Origin: an uncultured Prevotellaceae bacterium
Lineage (GTDB): Bacteria; Bacteroidota; Bacteroidia; Bacteroidales; Bacteroidaceae
Direction of reading: 5' to 3'
Length of the DNA: 6,228 bases
Assembly: GCA_946408305.1 (NCBI GenBank)
Contig: CAMJRQ010000070.1
Span: 1 to 6,228, forward strand
The notes under the pieces are model-generated. The model was not told the DNA's origin. It worked only from the letters and a program-made list of their open reading frames with translations, and made no database searches. Below, piece by piece: positions 1 to 6,174 of this stretch (position 1 is the stretch's first letter; each line of letters begins with the position of its first letter). Position numbers and translations under genes: made by a program.

Positions 1-380
1 AGCGAGTCGATGGCATCGATGACGTAGTCGTAGTCTTCCAGATGGAAGTCGGCGGCCGAGGCTTCGGAGTAGGTCTCCTGCCGCGCGGTGATTTCGGCCT
101 CGGGGTTGATCTGGAGCAGCCGCTCGCGCAGCACCTCCACCTTCGGACGGCCGATGGTCTGGGTGGTGGCCATGAGCTGGCGGTTGATGTTCGAGGCGCA
201 GACGAGGTCGTGGTCGACCATCGTCAGCCGCTTCACTCCGCTGCGTACGAGGCTCTCGGCGCACCACGAGCCTACGCCGCCCACGCCGAAGAGGATGACG
301 CGGCTCCGGCCTATGGCCTCCATGGCCTGCCGGCCCAGGAGCAGCTCGGTGCGCTGGAAAATGTCTTGTTCTGTGGGCAT
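1..380 (-). CDS. tcdA: tRNA threonylcarbamoyladenosine dehydratase TcdA, 3' truncated by window edge
   Basis: Reading the minus strand from the ATG at 380-378 gives 126 uninterrupted codons that run off the left edge. The protein is a ThiF/E1-like adenylating enzyme. It has a glycine-rich nucleotide loop FGVGGVGSW at residues 31-39, an acidic strand end VDHD at 55-58, SNINRQ at 63-68 with the conserved Arg67, Lys80 in GRPK, and VIDAIDS at 120-126. From family knowledge, this TcdA/CsdL (YgdL) branch uses ATP to cyclise t6A37 into ct6A in tRNAs that read ANN codons, and acts in the cytoplasm. The N-terminus (QDIFQRTELLLG) matches TcdA better than ThiF, MoeB or HesA, which usually start with a different helix. 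The C-terminal part is outside the window, so completeness and any C-terminal Cys residues cannot be judged. It is divergent from the gene at 510 and has its own candidate -7 element at 408-415. No clear Shine-Dalgarno sequence precedes the ATG. Confidence 0.9.
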   Translation of the reverse strand, partial: MPTEQDIFQRTELLLGRQAMEAIGRSRVILFGVGGVGSWCAESLVRSGVKRLTMVDHDLVCASNINRQLMATTQTIGRPKVEVLRERLLQINPEAEITARQETYSEASAADFHLEDYDYVIDAIDS

Positions 381-407
381 CGTGGTTGGAGAATTCGTCG
401 GTGAGTG

Positions 408-415
408 CAAAAGTA
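408..415 (-). promoter_or_regulatory. Candidate -7 promoter element for tcdA
   Basis: The minus strand reads TACTTTTG, an exact match to the Bacteroidota -7 consensus TAnnTTTG, 27 bp upstream of the tcdA ATG. A transcript starting a few bases downstream would have a leader of roughly 20-25 nt. There is no TTTG at the expected -33 distance. The nearest partial match is TTTA at 435-432, with a gap of 16, which is short. The -7 match is what is seen; promoter activity is inferred. Confidence 0.5.
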
Positions 416-420
416 GTAAG

Positions 421-470
421 TTCTGGCCACATAAACACGTTTTCGCGAATATTTTTCTCCTTAGCCAGAA
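421..470. promoter_or_regulatory. Dyad-symmetric element between divergent promoters (possible operator)
   Basis: A perfect 7-bp inverted repeat, TTCTGGC at 421-427 and GCCAGAA at 464-470, flanks the 8-bp palindrome TTCGCGAA at 442-449. Both share the same centre, between bases 445 and 446. The outer arms lie just upstream of the two opposing -7 elements, where a regulator could affect both promoters. No regulator gene is in the window, and the bases between the arms and the core are only partly symmetric. Function is inferred. Confidence 0.3.
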
Positions 471-480
471 AAAAAATCAG

Positions 481-488
481 TAACTTTG
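481..488 (+). promoter_or_regulatory. Candidate -7 promoter element for the beta-propeller gene
   Basis: TAACTTTG matches the Bacteroidota TAnnTTTG -7 consensus and ends 21 bp before the ATG at 510, giving a short leader. The -33 region has only a T run (452-456) and TTAG (461-464), not a good TTTG. The element also helps choose the start codon: a start at TTG 486 would lie inside it, so translation from 510 is much more plausible. Confidence 0.55.
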
Positions 489-509
489 TGCCGACTGAAC
501 AACATCGGT

Positions 510-1877
510 ATGAAAAGGACTCTATTTTTTGCCGTGATGGCTTGTGCCGTGTGCGTGGCATTCGGGGCCGGGCGAGATTCCATCACGGTGGGCATACGCC
601 CCGACGGCACGGAATTGCAGGTGGAAACGCATCACTTCGGAAAACGGATAGAGAGCTTCGAGGTGCTGCCGGGAAAGCAGCAGCTGTGTGTGACTTTCCT
701 CGAGACCACGGCGCCGCAGGTGCAGGAGCTGGGCCTCTACGACGTGAGGAGCCATCGTATGAAGTGGTTGGCCGAGGTCGACTTTGCCGAGGACTCCTAT
801 GCCATATCCTCGCGCGGCGTCATCCTGCAAAGTGGCAAGAAGACTGTTCTCCTCGACGAGGAGGGCCAGGCTGTGTGGGAGGGCAAGTTCGCTCCCATAT
901 ATGTAGACGAAGAACATGGTATTGTGCTGGGCGCGAAGAAGTTGTCGTCCGACGACCTGGTGGGGATAAGCCTCGGCGACGGCAAGCAGCGGTGGAAGGG
1001 AAGCCTGAAGCATTGGAACGGGCTGAACGAGGTGTTGCACACGAAGGACGGGCGACTGCTCATATCGTCGGACCAATTCTGTGCCCTCGACCCTCTGACG
1101 GGCGAGATGAGAACGCTCGACTTCAAGAGTGCCTACGTGAAGAAGGATGCCGCCTATCGTAAGCGGAAGTTCAACGCATTTATGATGGGAACGATGTTTG
1201 GGGCAGTTGCTGCCGGCACCTATGGCGGATCGCAGGCGAAGAAGGCTGGCGGAAACATCTGGACGGGTGCTCATCCCGTGCAGGACATGCTCCACAGCCT
1301 TTCCTCGAACATACTGGCCGACGGCGAGCATATCTATCTTGCCGACCGGAAAAACCTCTGGTGCCTGGACGGTCAGCTAACCGAGGTGTGGAAAACCGAA
1401 CTGCCCGAGAAAGCCTCGATGTCGCGGCTGTGGATTCATGCCGATACGCTCTTTTATGAAAACTACGGGGTAGGAATAAATTATTCGGGCCAGGAGGTGG
1501 AGGACACCAAGCCTTATGTGGCGATGTTCGACATGCGGAACGGGAGTCTGATGCAGAGCGGAGAGGACACTCCGTTCTCTCCCACCAAGGCGCTTGTCTT
1601 TCTGAAAGAGGCCGGACGAGACGTCTTCGTGCCGGCCGAAATCGCGATAGACGAGATGGAAGCTGCCGACCAGGACTGTGCCTACACCATTGCCGCCCGA
1701 TTGGGAGAGAACCTCTATTGCATCCATCGGGGCTATGAGTATTGGGTGGTAGACAGAGAGGGCGGCATCAAGCTTAAAATCCCTCTTTCCGTCTTGCAAA
1801 TGGACGTCGTGGGCAGTGTGTTTGTGGGGCTCACTGCCGGAAATGTCATCTTCCAGTTTGATGTGAGCCAGTTGTAG
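510..1877 (+). CDS. Exported beta-propeller-like (PQQ-type repeat) protein of unknown function
   Basis: This codes for 455 residues. ATG 510 is preferred over the in-frame TTG at 486 because it begins a signal peptide (MKRTLFF, a hydrophobic core, likely cleavage near residue 19 after AFG) and because TTG 486 overlaps the -7 element. A weak lipobox-like VMAC at 9-12 exists, but the hydrophobic run before it is short. After the signal come repeated units of about 40-50 residues with the PQQ/WD40-like pattern of a strand, then D-x-x-x-G, then a strand. Examples are LLDEEGQAVWEG (about 114-125), LDPLTGEMRTLDF (about 193-205), CLDGQLTEVWKTEL (about 285-298), MFDMRNGSLM (about 339-348) and VVDREGGIKLKIPL (about 413-426). 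This suggests a beta-propeller, probably without a bound cofactor. Residues 208-220 are Lys/Arg-rich (YVKKDAAYRKRKF), and 221-240 form a Met/Gly/Ala segment that does not fit a propeller blade. I do not recognise a specific function. The gene is divergent from tcdA and converges on the phosphoesterase with 3 bp between the stop codons. There is no Shine-Dalgarno sequence. Confidence 0.75.
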   Translation: MKRTLFFAVMACAVCVAFGAGRDSITVGIRPDGTELQVETHHFGKRIESFEVLPGKQQLCVTFLETTAPQVQELGLYDVRSHRMKWLAEVDFAEDSYAISSRGVILQSGKKTVLLDEEGQAVWEGKFAPIYVDEEHGIVLGAKKLSSDDLVGISLGDGKQRWKGSLKHWNGLNEVLHTKDGRLLISSDQFCALDPLTGEMRTLDFKSAYVKKDAAYRKRKFNAFMMGTMFGAVAAGTYGGSQAKKAGGNIWTGAHPVQDMLHSLSSNILADGEHIYLADRKNLWCLDGQLTEVWKTELPEKASMSRLWIHADTLFYENYGVGINYSGQEVEDTKPYVAMFDMRNGSLMQSGEDTPFSPTKALVFLKEAGRDVFVPAEIAIDEMEAADQDCAYTIAARLGENLYCIHRGYEYWVVDREGGIKLKIPLSVLQMDVVGSVFVGLTAGNVIFQFDVSQL

Positions 1878-1880
1878 GAC

Positions 1881-2987
1881 TCAGCGTTCGATGACCATCT
1901 CAAACTGGCAGCAGGGGTCGGTCTGCCGGGCCAGGTGCTTGGTCATGGGCGAGATGCCGAAGAGCACCGAATAGGTGGTGGCGCGGATGGTCTTTCCGTC
2001 GGGCATGAACTCGAGCAGGCGCAGCCATCCGTCGCCGCCGTTGCCTTCCCATCCGCCGCCCAGGCACTGGATGTTGAACATCATCTGGTGGACGTCCTTC
2101 CCGGCCGCGTTCTTGTCGCAGCGGTAGGCGTTGTTCACTTCGTGGTCATAGCTGCTGCCGGGCTCGCGCTTGTCGGAGGAGGCGGGATGTCCCGTGTGTC
2201 CGCAGACGGCCAGACGTATGTTGTGGCAGGGATAGAGCAGCTTCTCCCAGATTTGTTTTCCCCAGTTGCGCGGCTCTATCTTGTAGCCCTCGTTGTCGGT
2301 GTAGGCCGCGCTCTTTTCGCGCAGCAGCGAGTGGGTGAGGAAGATGACAGTGTGGTCCTTGAAGCGGTCGCTCTCGCAGAGCCGACGGGCCCAGTGGAGC
2401 ACCGTGTCGCGCGGCGCCCATTCGGTGCCGATGACGAGCAGCCGGCCCCAGTTCTCGTCGTGAAACTCCCAGGCGGCATTCTCGAGCGACACTTGCCCCA
2501 TGCGGTTAGGCATGGCGGCCACCAGATGGTCGGCATTGAGCGGATTGCGCTCGAAGGTGTAGTATTCGGGATAGTGCGTGAAGGGTTCGTCGCCGCGCAC
2601 GTAGCCGTATTCGTGGTTGCCTGCGGCGATGATGTAGGGCACGCGCCCGTCGAGACGCTTCAGGCAGTGGCTCGACCATTCCCACATCTGCTTGCTCGTC
2701 TGGTTGAGCATCTTGCGGTTGCGCACGATGTTCTCGTTCTGCTCCACCAGGTCGCCGGTGAAGAGCACGGCCTTGATGTGGAGGTTCTCCACGTTGTCGG
2801 CTATCCAGGCGGTGCAGAGCTCGTAGAGCGGCTGGTTGATGTCATACTTGGTATAGCCCTGCGGGTCGCCGAAGACCACGAAGGTGAACGAGTTCGGGTC
2901 GGCGAGCTTCAGGCGGTCGGCACGGTTCTGAGCCGAGGCAGCGGCAGTCGCGAGGAGGAGCAGCGCTGCGATGAGGTGTTTTTTCAT
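1881..2987 (-). CDS. Secreted calcineurin-like metallophosphoesterase
   Basis: This codes for 368 residues starting with a clear Sec signal peptide (MKKHLIAALLLL, cleavage likely at ASA|Q, residues 19/20). The mature part carries the metallophosphoesterase metal-binding motifs in order: VVFGDPQ at 37-43, FTGDLVEQ at 76-83, AAGNHEY at 121-127, FLTHS at 216-220, and VCGHTGH at 261-267. Family knowledge predicts a two-metal centre that hydrolyses a phosphate mono- or diester in the periplasm or outside the cell; the substrate cannot be read from sequence. The first motif has Gln43 where many members have His (DxH). The same DPQ form is known in the CSTP1-like branch, so this is a variant rather than damage. 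The C-terminus (GWLRLLEFMPDGKTIRATTYS, about 320-340) fits the closing strands of this fold. It starts 21 bp after the aroC stop and is probably the last gene of the operon. The leader lacks a strong Shine-Dalgarno sequence. No terminator follows. Confidence 0.88.
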   Translation of the reverse strand: MKKHLIAALLLLATAAASAQNRADRLKLADPNSFTFVVFGDPQGYTKYDINQPLYELCTAWIADNVENLHIKAVLFTGDLVEQNENIVRNRKMLNQTSKQMWEWSSHCLKRLDGRVPYIIAAGNHEYGYVRGDEPFTHYPEYYTFERNPLNADHLVAAMPNRMGQVSLENAAWEFHDENWGRLLVIGTEWAPRDTVLHWARRLCESDRFKDHTVIFLTHSLLREKSAAYTDNEGYKIEPRNWGKQIWEKLLYPCHNIRLAVCGHTGHPASSDKREPGSSYDHEVNNAYRCDKNAAGKDVHQMMFNIQCLGGGWEGNGGDGWLRLLEFMPDGKTIRATTYSVLFGISPMTKHLARQTDPCCQFEMVIER

Positions 2988-3008
2988 GTCGTTATGGTTT
3001 AGCGGAAC

Positions 3009-4085
3009 TTATAGGGTGCGGGCCGCCTGCTGGAGCCAGAGGTCCATGAGCGTGATGGCCGCCATGGCTTCGACCACGGGCACGGCGCGAGGCAGCACGC
3101 AGGCGTCGTGCCGTCCGCGGGCTCGGAGTGTGGTGGGCTCGCCGGTGTCGGTGACGGTGGCCTGTTCGCGCAGCAGGGTGGCCACGGGTTTGAAGGCCAC
3201 GCGGAAGTAGATGTCCTGTCCGTTCGAGATGCCTCCCTGGATGCCTCCGCTACGGTTGGTCTGTGTGGTGATGCCTCCGCGTCCGTCGGGCACGAAGAGG
3301 TCGTTCTGCTCCGAGCCGCGTTCGGTCAGTCCGTCGAAACCGCGGCCGTATTCGAATCCCTTGGCGGCGTTGATGCTCATCATGGCGTGTGCCAGGAGGG
3401 CCTGCAGCTTGTCGAAGGCCGGTTCGCCCAGCCCGACGGGGCATCCCTTGATGACGCAGGCTATCACTCCGCCGATGGTGTCGCCCTCGGCCTTGACCTC
3501 CTTGATGAGGTCGGCCATGCGCTGGGCCGTTTCGGCGTCGGGGCAGCGCACGGCGTTCTGCTCGGCCAGCGCCAAATTGTAGTCGGCATAGGAGCCTTCG
3601 AGCCTGACGGAGCCCACCTGCTGGGTGTAGGCCTGGATGGTGATGCCCTTCTGTCGCAAGAAGAGCATGGCCAGTGCTCCGGCCACCACGCGGCTGATGG
3701 TTTCGCGTGCCGAGGAGCGTCCGCCGCCGCGATGGTCGCGCAGGCCGTACTTCATTTGATAGGTGAAGTCGGCATGGCTCGGGCGCAGCGTGTGGCGCAT
3801 CGCTTCGTAGTCGGCGCTGTGCTGGTTGGTGTTGCGCACGATGAACCCGATGGGCTGACCGGTGGTCTGTCCCTCGAAGACGCCGCTCAGCAGCTCCACC
3901 TGGTCGGCCTCGTTGCGGGCTGTGGTGAGCGAGCTCTGGCCGGGGCGTCGGCGGTTGAGCTGGGCTTGGATGAAGTCCATGTCCAGCGCGATGCCGGCCG
4001 GCATGCCGTCGACGACGCCGCCGATGGCCGCGCCGTGGCTCTCGCCGAACGAGGTGAGGCGGAAAAGCGTTCCGAACGAATTCAT
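3009..4085 (-). CDS. aroC: Chorismate synthase
   Basis: This codes for 358 residues, normal for the family. The enzyme converts 5-enolpyruvylshikimate-3-phosphate to chorismate, the last shared step of aromatic amino acid and folate synthesis. It needs reduced FMN and acts in the cytoplasm. All three family signatures are present: [10 protein letters not shown] at 14-23, [20 protein letters not shown] at about 120-139, and [20 protein letters not shown] at about 323-342. The FMN-site block [20 protein letters not shown] (about 277-296) is intact too. ATG 4085 is chosen over the in-frame GTG two codons upstream (4091-4089) for two reasons. The Shine-Dalgarno sequence AGGAAGG (4099-4093) sits 7 nt from the ATG but almost touches the GTG. 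Family members also start with M-x-SFG-like residues. The gene lies 38 bp downstream of the isomerase gene and 21 bp upstream of the phosphoesterase. No other aro gene is in the window. Confidence 0.97.
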   Translation of the reverse strand: MNSFGTLFRLTSFGESHGAAIGGVVDGMPAGIALDMDFIQAQLNRRRPGQSSLTTARNEADQVELLSGVFEGQTTGQPIGFIVRNTNQHSADYEAMRHTLRPSHADFTYQMKYGLRDHRGGGRSSARETISRVVAGALAMLFLRQKGITIQAYTQQVGSVRLEGSYADYNLALAEQNAVRCPDAETAQRMADLIKEVKAEGDTIGGVIACVIKGCPVGLGEPAFDKLQALLAHAMMSINAAKGFEYGRGFDGLTERGSEQNDLFVPDGRGGITTQTNRSGGIQGGISNGQDIYFRVAFKPVATLLREQATVTDTGEPTTLRARGRHDACVLPRAVPVVEAMAAITLMDLWLQQAARTL

Positions 4086-4092
4086 AGGCACC

Positions 4093-4121
4093 CCTTCCTT
4101 TAACTTTTTAACCTTTTAACT
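4093..4121 (-). repeat. Tandem octamer repeat running into the aroC ribosome binding site
   Basis: On the minus strand, 4121-4098 is three octamers in a row: AGTTAAAA, GGTTAAAA, AGTTAAAG. The next bases complete the Shine-Dalgarno sequence AAGGAAGG (4100-4093), 7 nt before ATG 4085. The repeat fills most of the gap after the isomerase stop codon. A related array occurs at 4687-4716. The repeat pattern is seen directly; a role in translation or in operon leader structure is inferred. Confidence 0.6.
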
Positions 4122-4123
4122 CC

Positions 4124-4678
4124 TTATTTGCAACCGCCGCAGCCTCCGCAGTCGCCTTCGCCGCACTTGCCGCTGCATCCGCTGCAACCGCCGCTCATCA
4201 TCTGGGCCGTCTTCTGAATCTCCTCGTTGGTGGCGGGGCGGTTCTCGGTGACGTGGCCCACGAAGCGGAGCGTCTTTCCGGCGAAGGGATGGTTGAGGTC
4301 GACGGTAATCTCCTTGTCCGAAATCTGGGTGATGGTGCCATTGAAGCGCTCGCCGTCGTTGTTCATCAGGGGCACGACGGCTCCCTCGTAGATGTATCGG
4401 CTGTCCAGCTTGCCGTCGATTTCAAAGATACTGCGGGGCACGCTCTGCACGCCTTCTTCGACGTAGGGCCCGTAGGCCTCGTCGATGCTCAGAGTGAAGT
4501 CGAACGCCTCGCCTTTCTGGAGCGGCACGATGTGGGCTTCGAAGGCGTCGAGCGCCAGTCCCATGCCCGAGACAATCTGGAAGGGGTGCTCAGCTGTGGC
4601 TTCCTCCACCATCTCCGTCTTTCCGTCGTGCATGGGCACATACAGCTTGTAGGCCACGCAGATATAGTTGTTCTCCAT
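4124..4678 (-). CDS. slyD: SlyD-like FKBP-type peptidyl-prolyl cis-trans isomerase with Cys-rich tail
   Basis: This codes for 184 residues with no signal peptide, so it is expected in the cytoplasm. SlyD proteins speed cis-trans isomerisation of Xaa-Pro bonds and act as chaperones; some also deliver nickel. The FKBP fold is split in the usual SlyD way. The first part is residues 1 to about 70 (FTLSIDEAYGPY at 61-72). An insert-in-flap chaperone domain covers roughly 72-130, with VPRSIFEIDG at 80-89. The fold then resumes with VDLNHPFAGKTLRFVGHV at 126-143. The tail from 163 carries six cysteines (165, 168, 172, 177, 180, 183) in CxxC-type spacing among glycines, with no histidine; E. coli SlyD has a His-rich tail instead. 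ATG 4678 is supported by the Shine-Dalgarno sequence AAGGAA (4690-4685) six bases upstream. It lies between the fucosidase and aroC in the presumed operon. Confidence 0.9.
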   Translation of the reverse strand: MENNYICVAYKLYVPMHDGKTEMVEEATAEHPFQIVSGMGLALDAFEAHIVPLQKGEAFDFTLSIDEAYGPYVEEGVQSVPRSIFEIDGKLDSRYIYEGAVVPLMNNDGERFNGTITQISDKEITVDLNHPFAGKTLRFVGHVTENRPATNEEIQKTAQMMSGGCSGCSGKCGEGDCGGCGGCK

Positions 4679-4686
4679 ATTTATTT

Positions 4687-4716
4687 CCTTAACTCTTAAT
4701 TCTTAACTTTCTAACT
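4687..4716 (-). repeat. Degenerate octamer repeat running into the slyD-like ribosome binding site
   Basis: Read on the minus strand, the units are AGTTAGAA, AGTTAAGA, a shortened ATTAAG, and AGTTAAGG. The last unit overlaps the Shine-Dalgarno sequence AAGGAA (4690-4685). The array fills nearly the whole gap between the fucosidase stop (4719) and the isomerase start (4678). It resembles the more regular array before aroC, which points to a shared intergenic element rather than random AT-richness. Confidence 0.5.
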
Positions 4717-4718
4717 TC

Positions 4719-6065
4719 TCACAGGCTTGCCTCCAGGATGTAGTCCGTCACGTCGGTGGTGGGCCTGGAGGGCAGGAAGATGCGCCATCCGTCCTTCTCC
4801 TGCCGGCAGGTGAGCGTCTCGCCTCCCAGGCGTCGCACCGACTTGATGCTGTACTTGCCCTTGGGCAGCAGGATGGTCCATCGGCCTTCCGTCTGGTCGA
4901 GACCCTCGTTGATGGTCTTGCCATCCTTCTCGGTGTTGAGGATGTGGATGTAGAGCGTCTTGCCGCGTTGTGTGGTCACTCCCCAGGGCTGCGGGGGCAC
5001 GATGCCGCCGCGTGTGGAATAGATGGTCTTTCCGTTGGCGTCCATGAAGCGCCCCATGTCCTTAAGGATTTTCACGGCCTCGTCGGGCAGCTGACCGTCG
5101 GGGCGGGGACCGATGTTGAGCAGCAGGTTCGAGTTCATTCCGGCAGCTCTGACCAGTCGGCGTATCACCTCGGCCGAGCTCTTGTAGTTCTTGTCGGTGA
5201 TGCTGTATCCCCAGGTCTGGTTCATCGTCTGGCACGACTCGAGGGGCACTCCGCTGCTCACCTTCTGTCCGCCGGAGAATCCGGCCGCGTTCTCGCCAGG
5301 CAGGTCTTGCTCAAAGAGTTGGAAGTCCTCGCCGGGCCGGGCCTCGCCGTGGTGGTTGTTGCCAATCATGCAGCGCGGCTGCAGGCGGTGAATCAGGGCA
5401 TACTGTTCGTCGAGGCCCCAGTCGAACTCTTTCTCGGGGTGGTCCCACATGCCGTCGAACCAGATGGCTCCCACGGGCCCATACTGTGTGAGCAGCTCGG
5501 TGAGCTGCTGGTTCATGAAGGCGTAGTAGGCGGGCCAGTTGGCTTTGGCGGGGTTGTGGGGAATGTTCTTCACCTTGCCGGTGGGGTAGTCGTCGCGCAT
5601 CCAGTCCATGTGGGAGTAGTAGAAGTGCAGGGCCAGTCCCTCCTGGGCGCAGGCATCGGCGAGCTCCTTGACGACGTCGCGGCCGAAGGGCGTGGCCTTC
5701 ACGATGTTGTAGTCGCTGGCCTTGGTGTTCCACATCGAGAATCCGTCGTGGTGGCGGCTGGTGAAGGTGACATACTGTGCGCCGGCCTCCTTGAAGAGCA
5801 GCACCCACTCGCGGGCGCTGAACCAACTGGGGCAGAAGCCGCCGGCCAGGTGGCTATATTCCTCGCGGTCGAGCTTCTTGTTGTTGAGCACCCACTCGCC
5901 GTCGCCCAGCATCGAATAGATGCCCCAGTGGAGGAAGATGCCGAACTTGCGATCTTGGAATTCGTTTCTTACGCGACGCATCTCGTCCGACGGGACGGTC
6001 TGTGCGCTTACCCTCGTGGTGCCCAGTGTGAGCGCGGCGAGGGCCGTCAGGATGATTTTCTTCAT
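4719..6065 (-). CDS. Secreted GH29 alpha-L-fucosidase
   Basis: This codes for 448 residues. ATG 6065 is preferred over the ATG 11 codons upstream (6098), because 6065 begins a clean signal peptide (MKKIILTALAALTL, cleavage likely at VSA|Q, residues 21/22) and 6098 overlaps the -7 promoter element. The catalytic domain is a GH29 (beta/alpha)8 barrel. It shows FGIFLHWGIYS at 41-51, TSRHHDGFSMW at 102-112 with the substrate-binding His pair 105-106, and AIWFDG at 200-205 with Asp204 as the expected nucleophile. WGYSITD (about 285-291) and NSNLLLNIGPRPDG (about 311-324) are also typical. The acid/base is less certain; Glu252 in FEQDLPGE is a candidate. About 350-448 is the usual C-terminal beta-sandwich. 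From family knowledge, the enzyme removes alpha-L-fucose from glycans such as mucin or plant oligosaccharides, with retention of configuration. The substrate linkage cannot be read here. No SusC/SusD pair or fucose catabolism gene is in view. It is the first gene of the presumed operon. Confidence 0.94.
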   Translation of the reverse strand: MKKIILTALAALTLGTTRVSAQTVPSDEMRRVRNEFQDRKFGIFLHWGIYSMLGDGEWVLNNKKLDREEYSHLAGGFCPSWFSAREWVLLFKEAGAQYVTFTSRHHDGFSMWNTKASDYNIVKATPFGRDVVKELADACAQEGLALHFYYSHMDWMRDDYPTGKVKNIPHNPAKANWPAYYAFMNQQLTELLTQYGPVGAIWFDGMWDHPEKEFDWGLDEQYALIHRLQPRCMIGNNHHGEARPGEDFQLFEQDLPGENAAGFSGGQKVSSGVPLESCQTMNQTWGYSITDKNYKSSAEVIRRLVRAAGMNSNLLLNIGPRPDGQLPDEAVKILKDMGRFMDANGKTIYSTRGGIVPPQPWGVTTQRGKTLYIHILNTEKDGKTINEGLDQTEGRWTILLPKGKYSIKSVRRLGGETLTCRQEKDGWRIFLPSRPTTDVTDYILEASL

Positions 6066-6095
6066 GTTTGGCTGATTCAATAAGTTTTGTGTGTG

Positions 6096-6127
6096 CAAAT
6101 TTACGGAAAATCAGGCAGACAGCCAAA
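6096..6127 (-). promoter_or_regulatory. Bacteroidota-type promoter for the fucosidase operon
   Basis: On the minus strand, TTTG at 6127-6124 and TAAATTTG at 6103-6096 match the -33 and -7 consensus elements (TTTG and TAnnTTTG), separated by 20 bp as expected. The -7 element ends 30 bp before ATG 6065. This is the best promoter in the window. It is well placed to drive all four minus-strand genes, because no further TAnnTTTG element lies in the later gaps. Confidence 0.75.
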
Positions 6128-6154
6128 TTCCCACGTCACTTTTTCCCTCGCGTG

Positions 6155-6164
6155 TATATATATA
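6155..6164. other. TA alternating run upstream of the operon promoter
   Basis: Five TA steps in a row lie about 28 bp upstream of the -33 element of the fucosidase promoter. The run is self-complementary and easily melted, in a local AT-rich patch. It could act as an upstream promoter-stimulating or supercoil-sensitive region, but nothing else supports that. Confidence 0.25.
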
Positions 6165-6174
6165 GATAAGGTGT

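Noticed and set aside
486..509. Upstream TTG start giving eight extra residues on the beta-propeller protein
   Set aside because: It overlaps the -7 promoter element and would place a non-signal extension before an obvious signal peptide.
522..1331. Minus-strand open frame opposite the beta-propeller gene
   Set aside because: The plus-strand gene has a promoter element, signal peptide and propeller-like repeats; the opposite frame has none.
1935..3002. Long open frame on the plus strand opposite the phosphoesterase and its start
   Set aside because: It is the antisense shadow of a well-supported gene in GC-rich DNA; its translation is a Val/Ala/Gly/His-rich string with no family motif, signal or ribosome binding site.
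3108..4103. Long open frame on the plus strand opposite aroC
   Set aside because: aroC on the other strand has every family signature. This frame is low-complexity and unrecognisable, as expected of an antisense shadow.
4944..6083. Long open frame on the plus strand opposite the fucosidase (379 codons)
   Set aside because: Despite its length it has no recognisable domain, and it fully overlaps a confident GH29 gene. Codon bias of the real gene explains the lack of stops.
6066..6098. Upstream ATG giving 11 extra residues on the fucosidase
   Set aside because: That ATG lies in the -7 element, so the transcript would not contain it, and the signal peptide begins properly at 6065.
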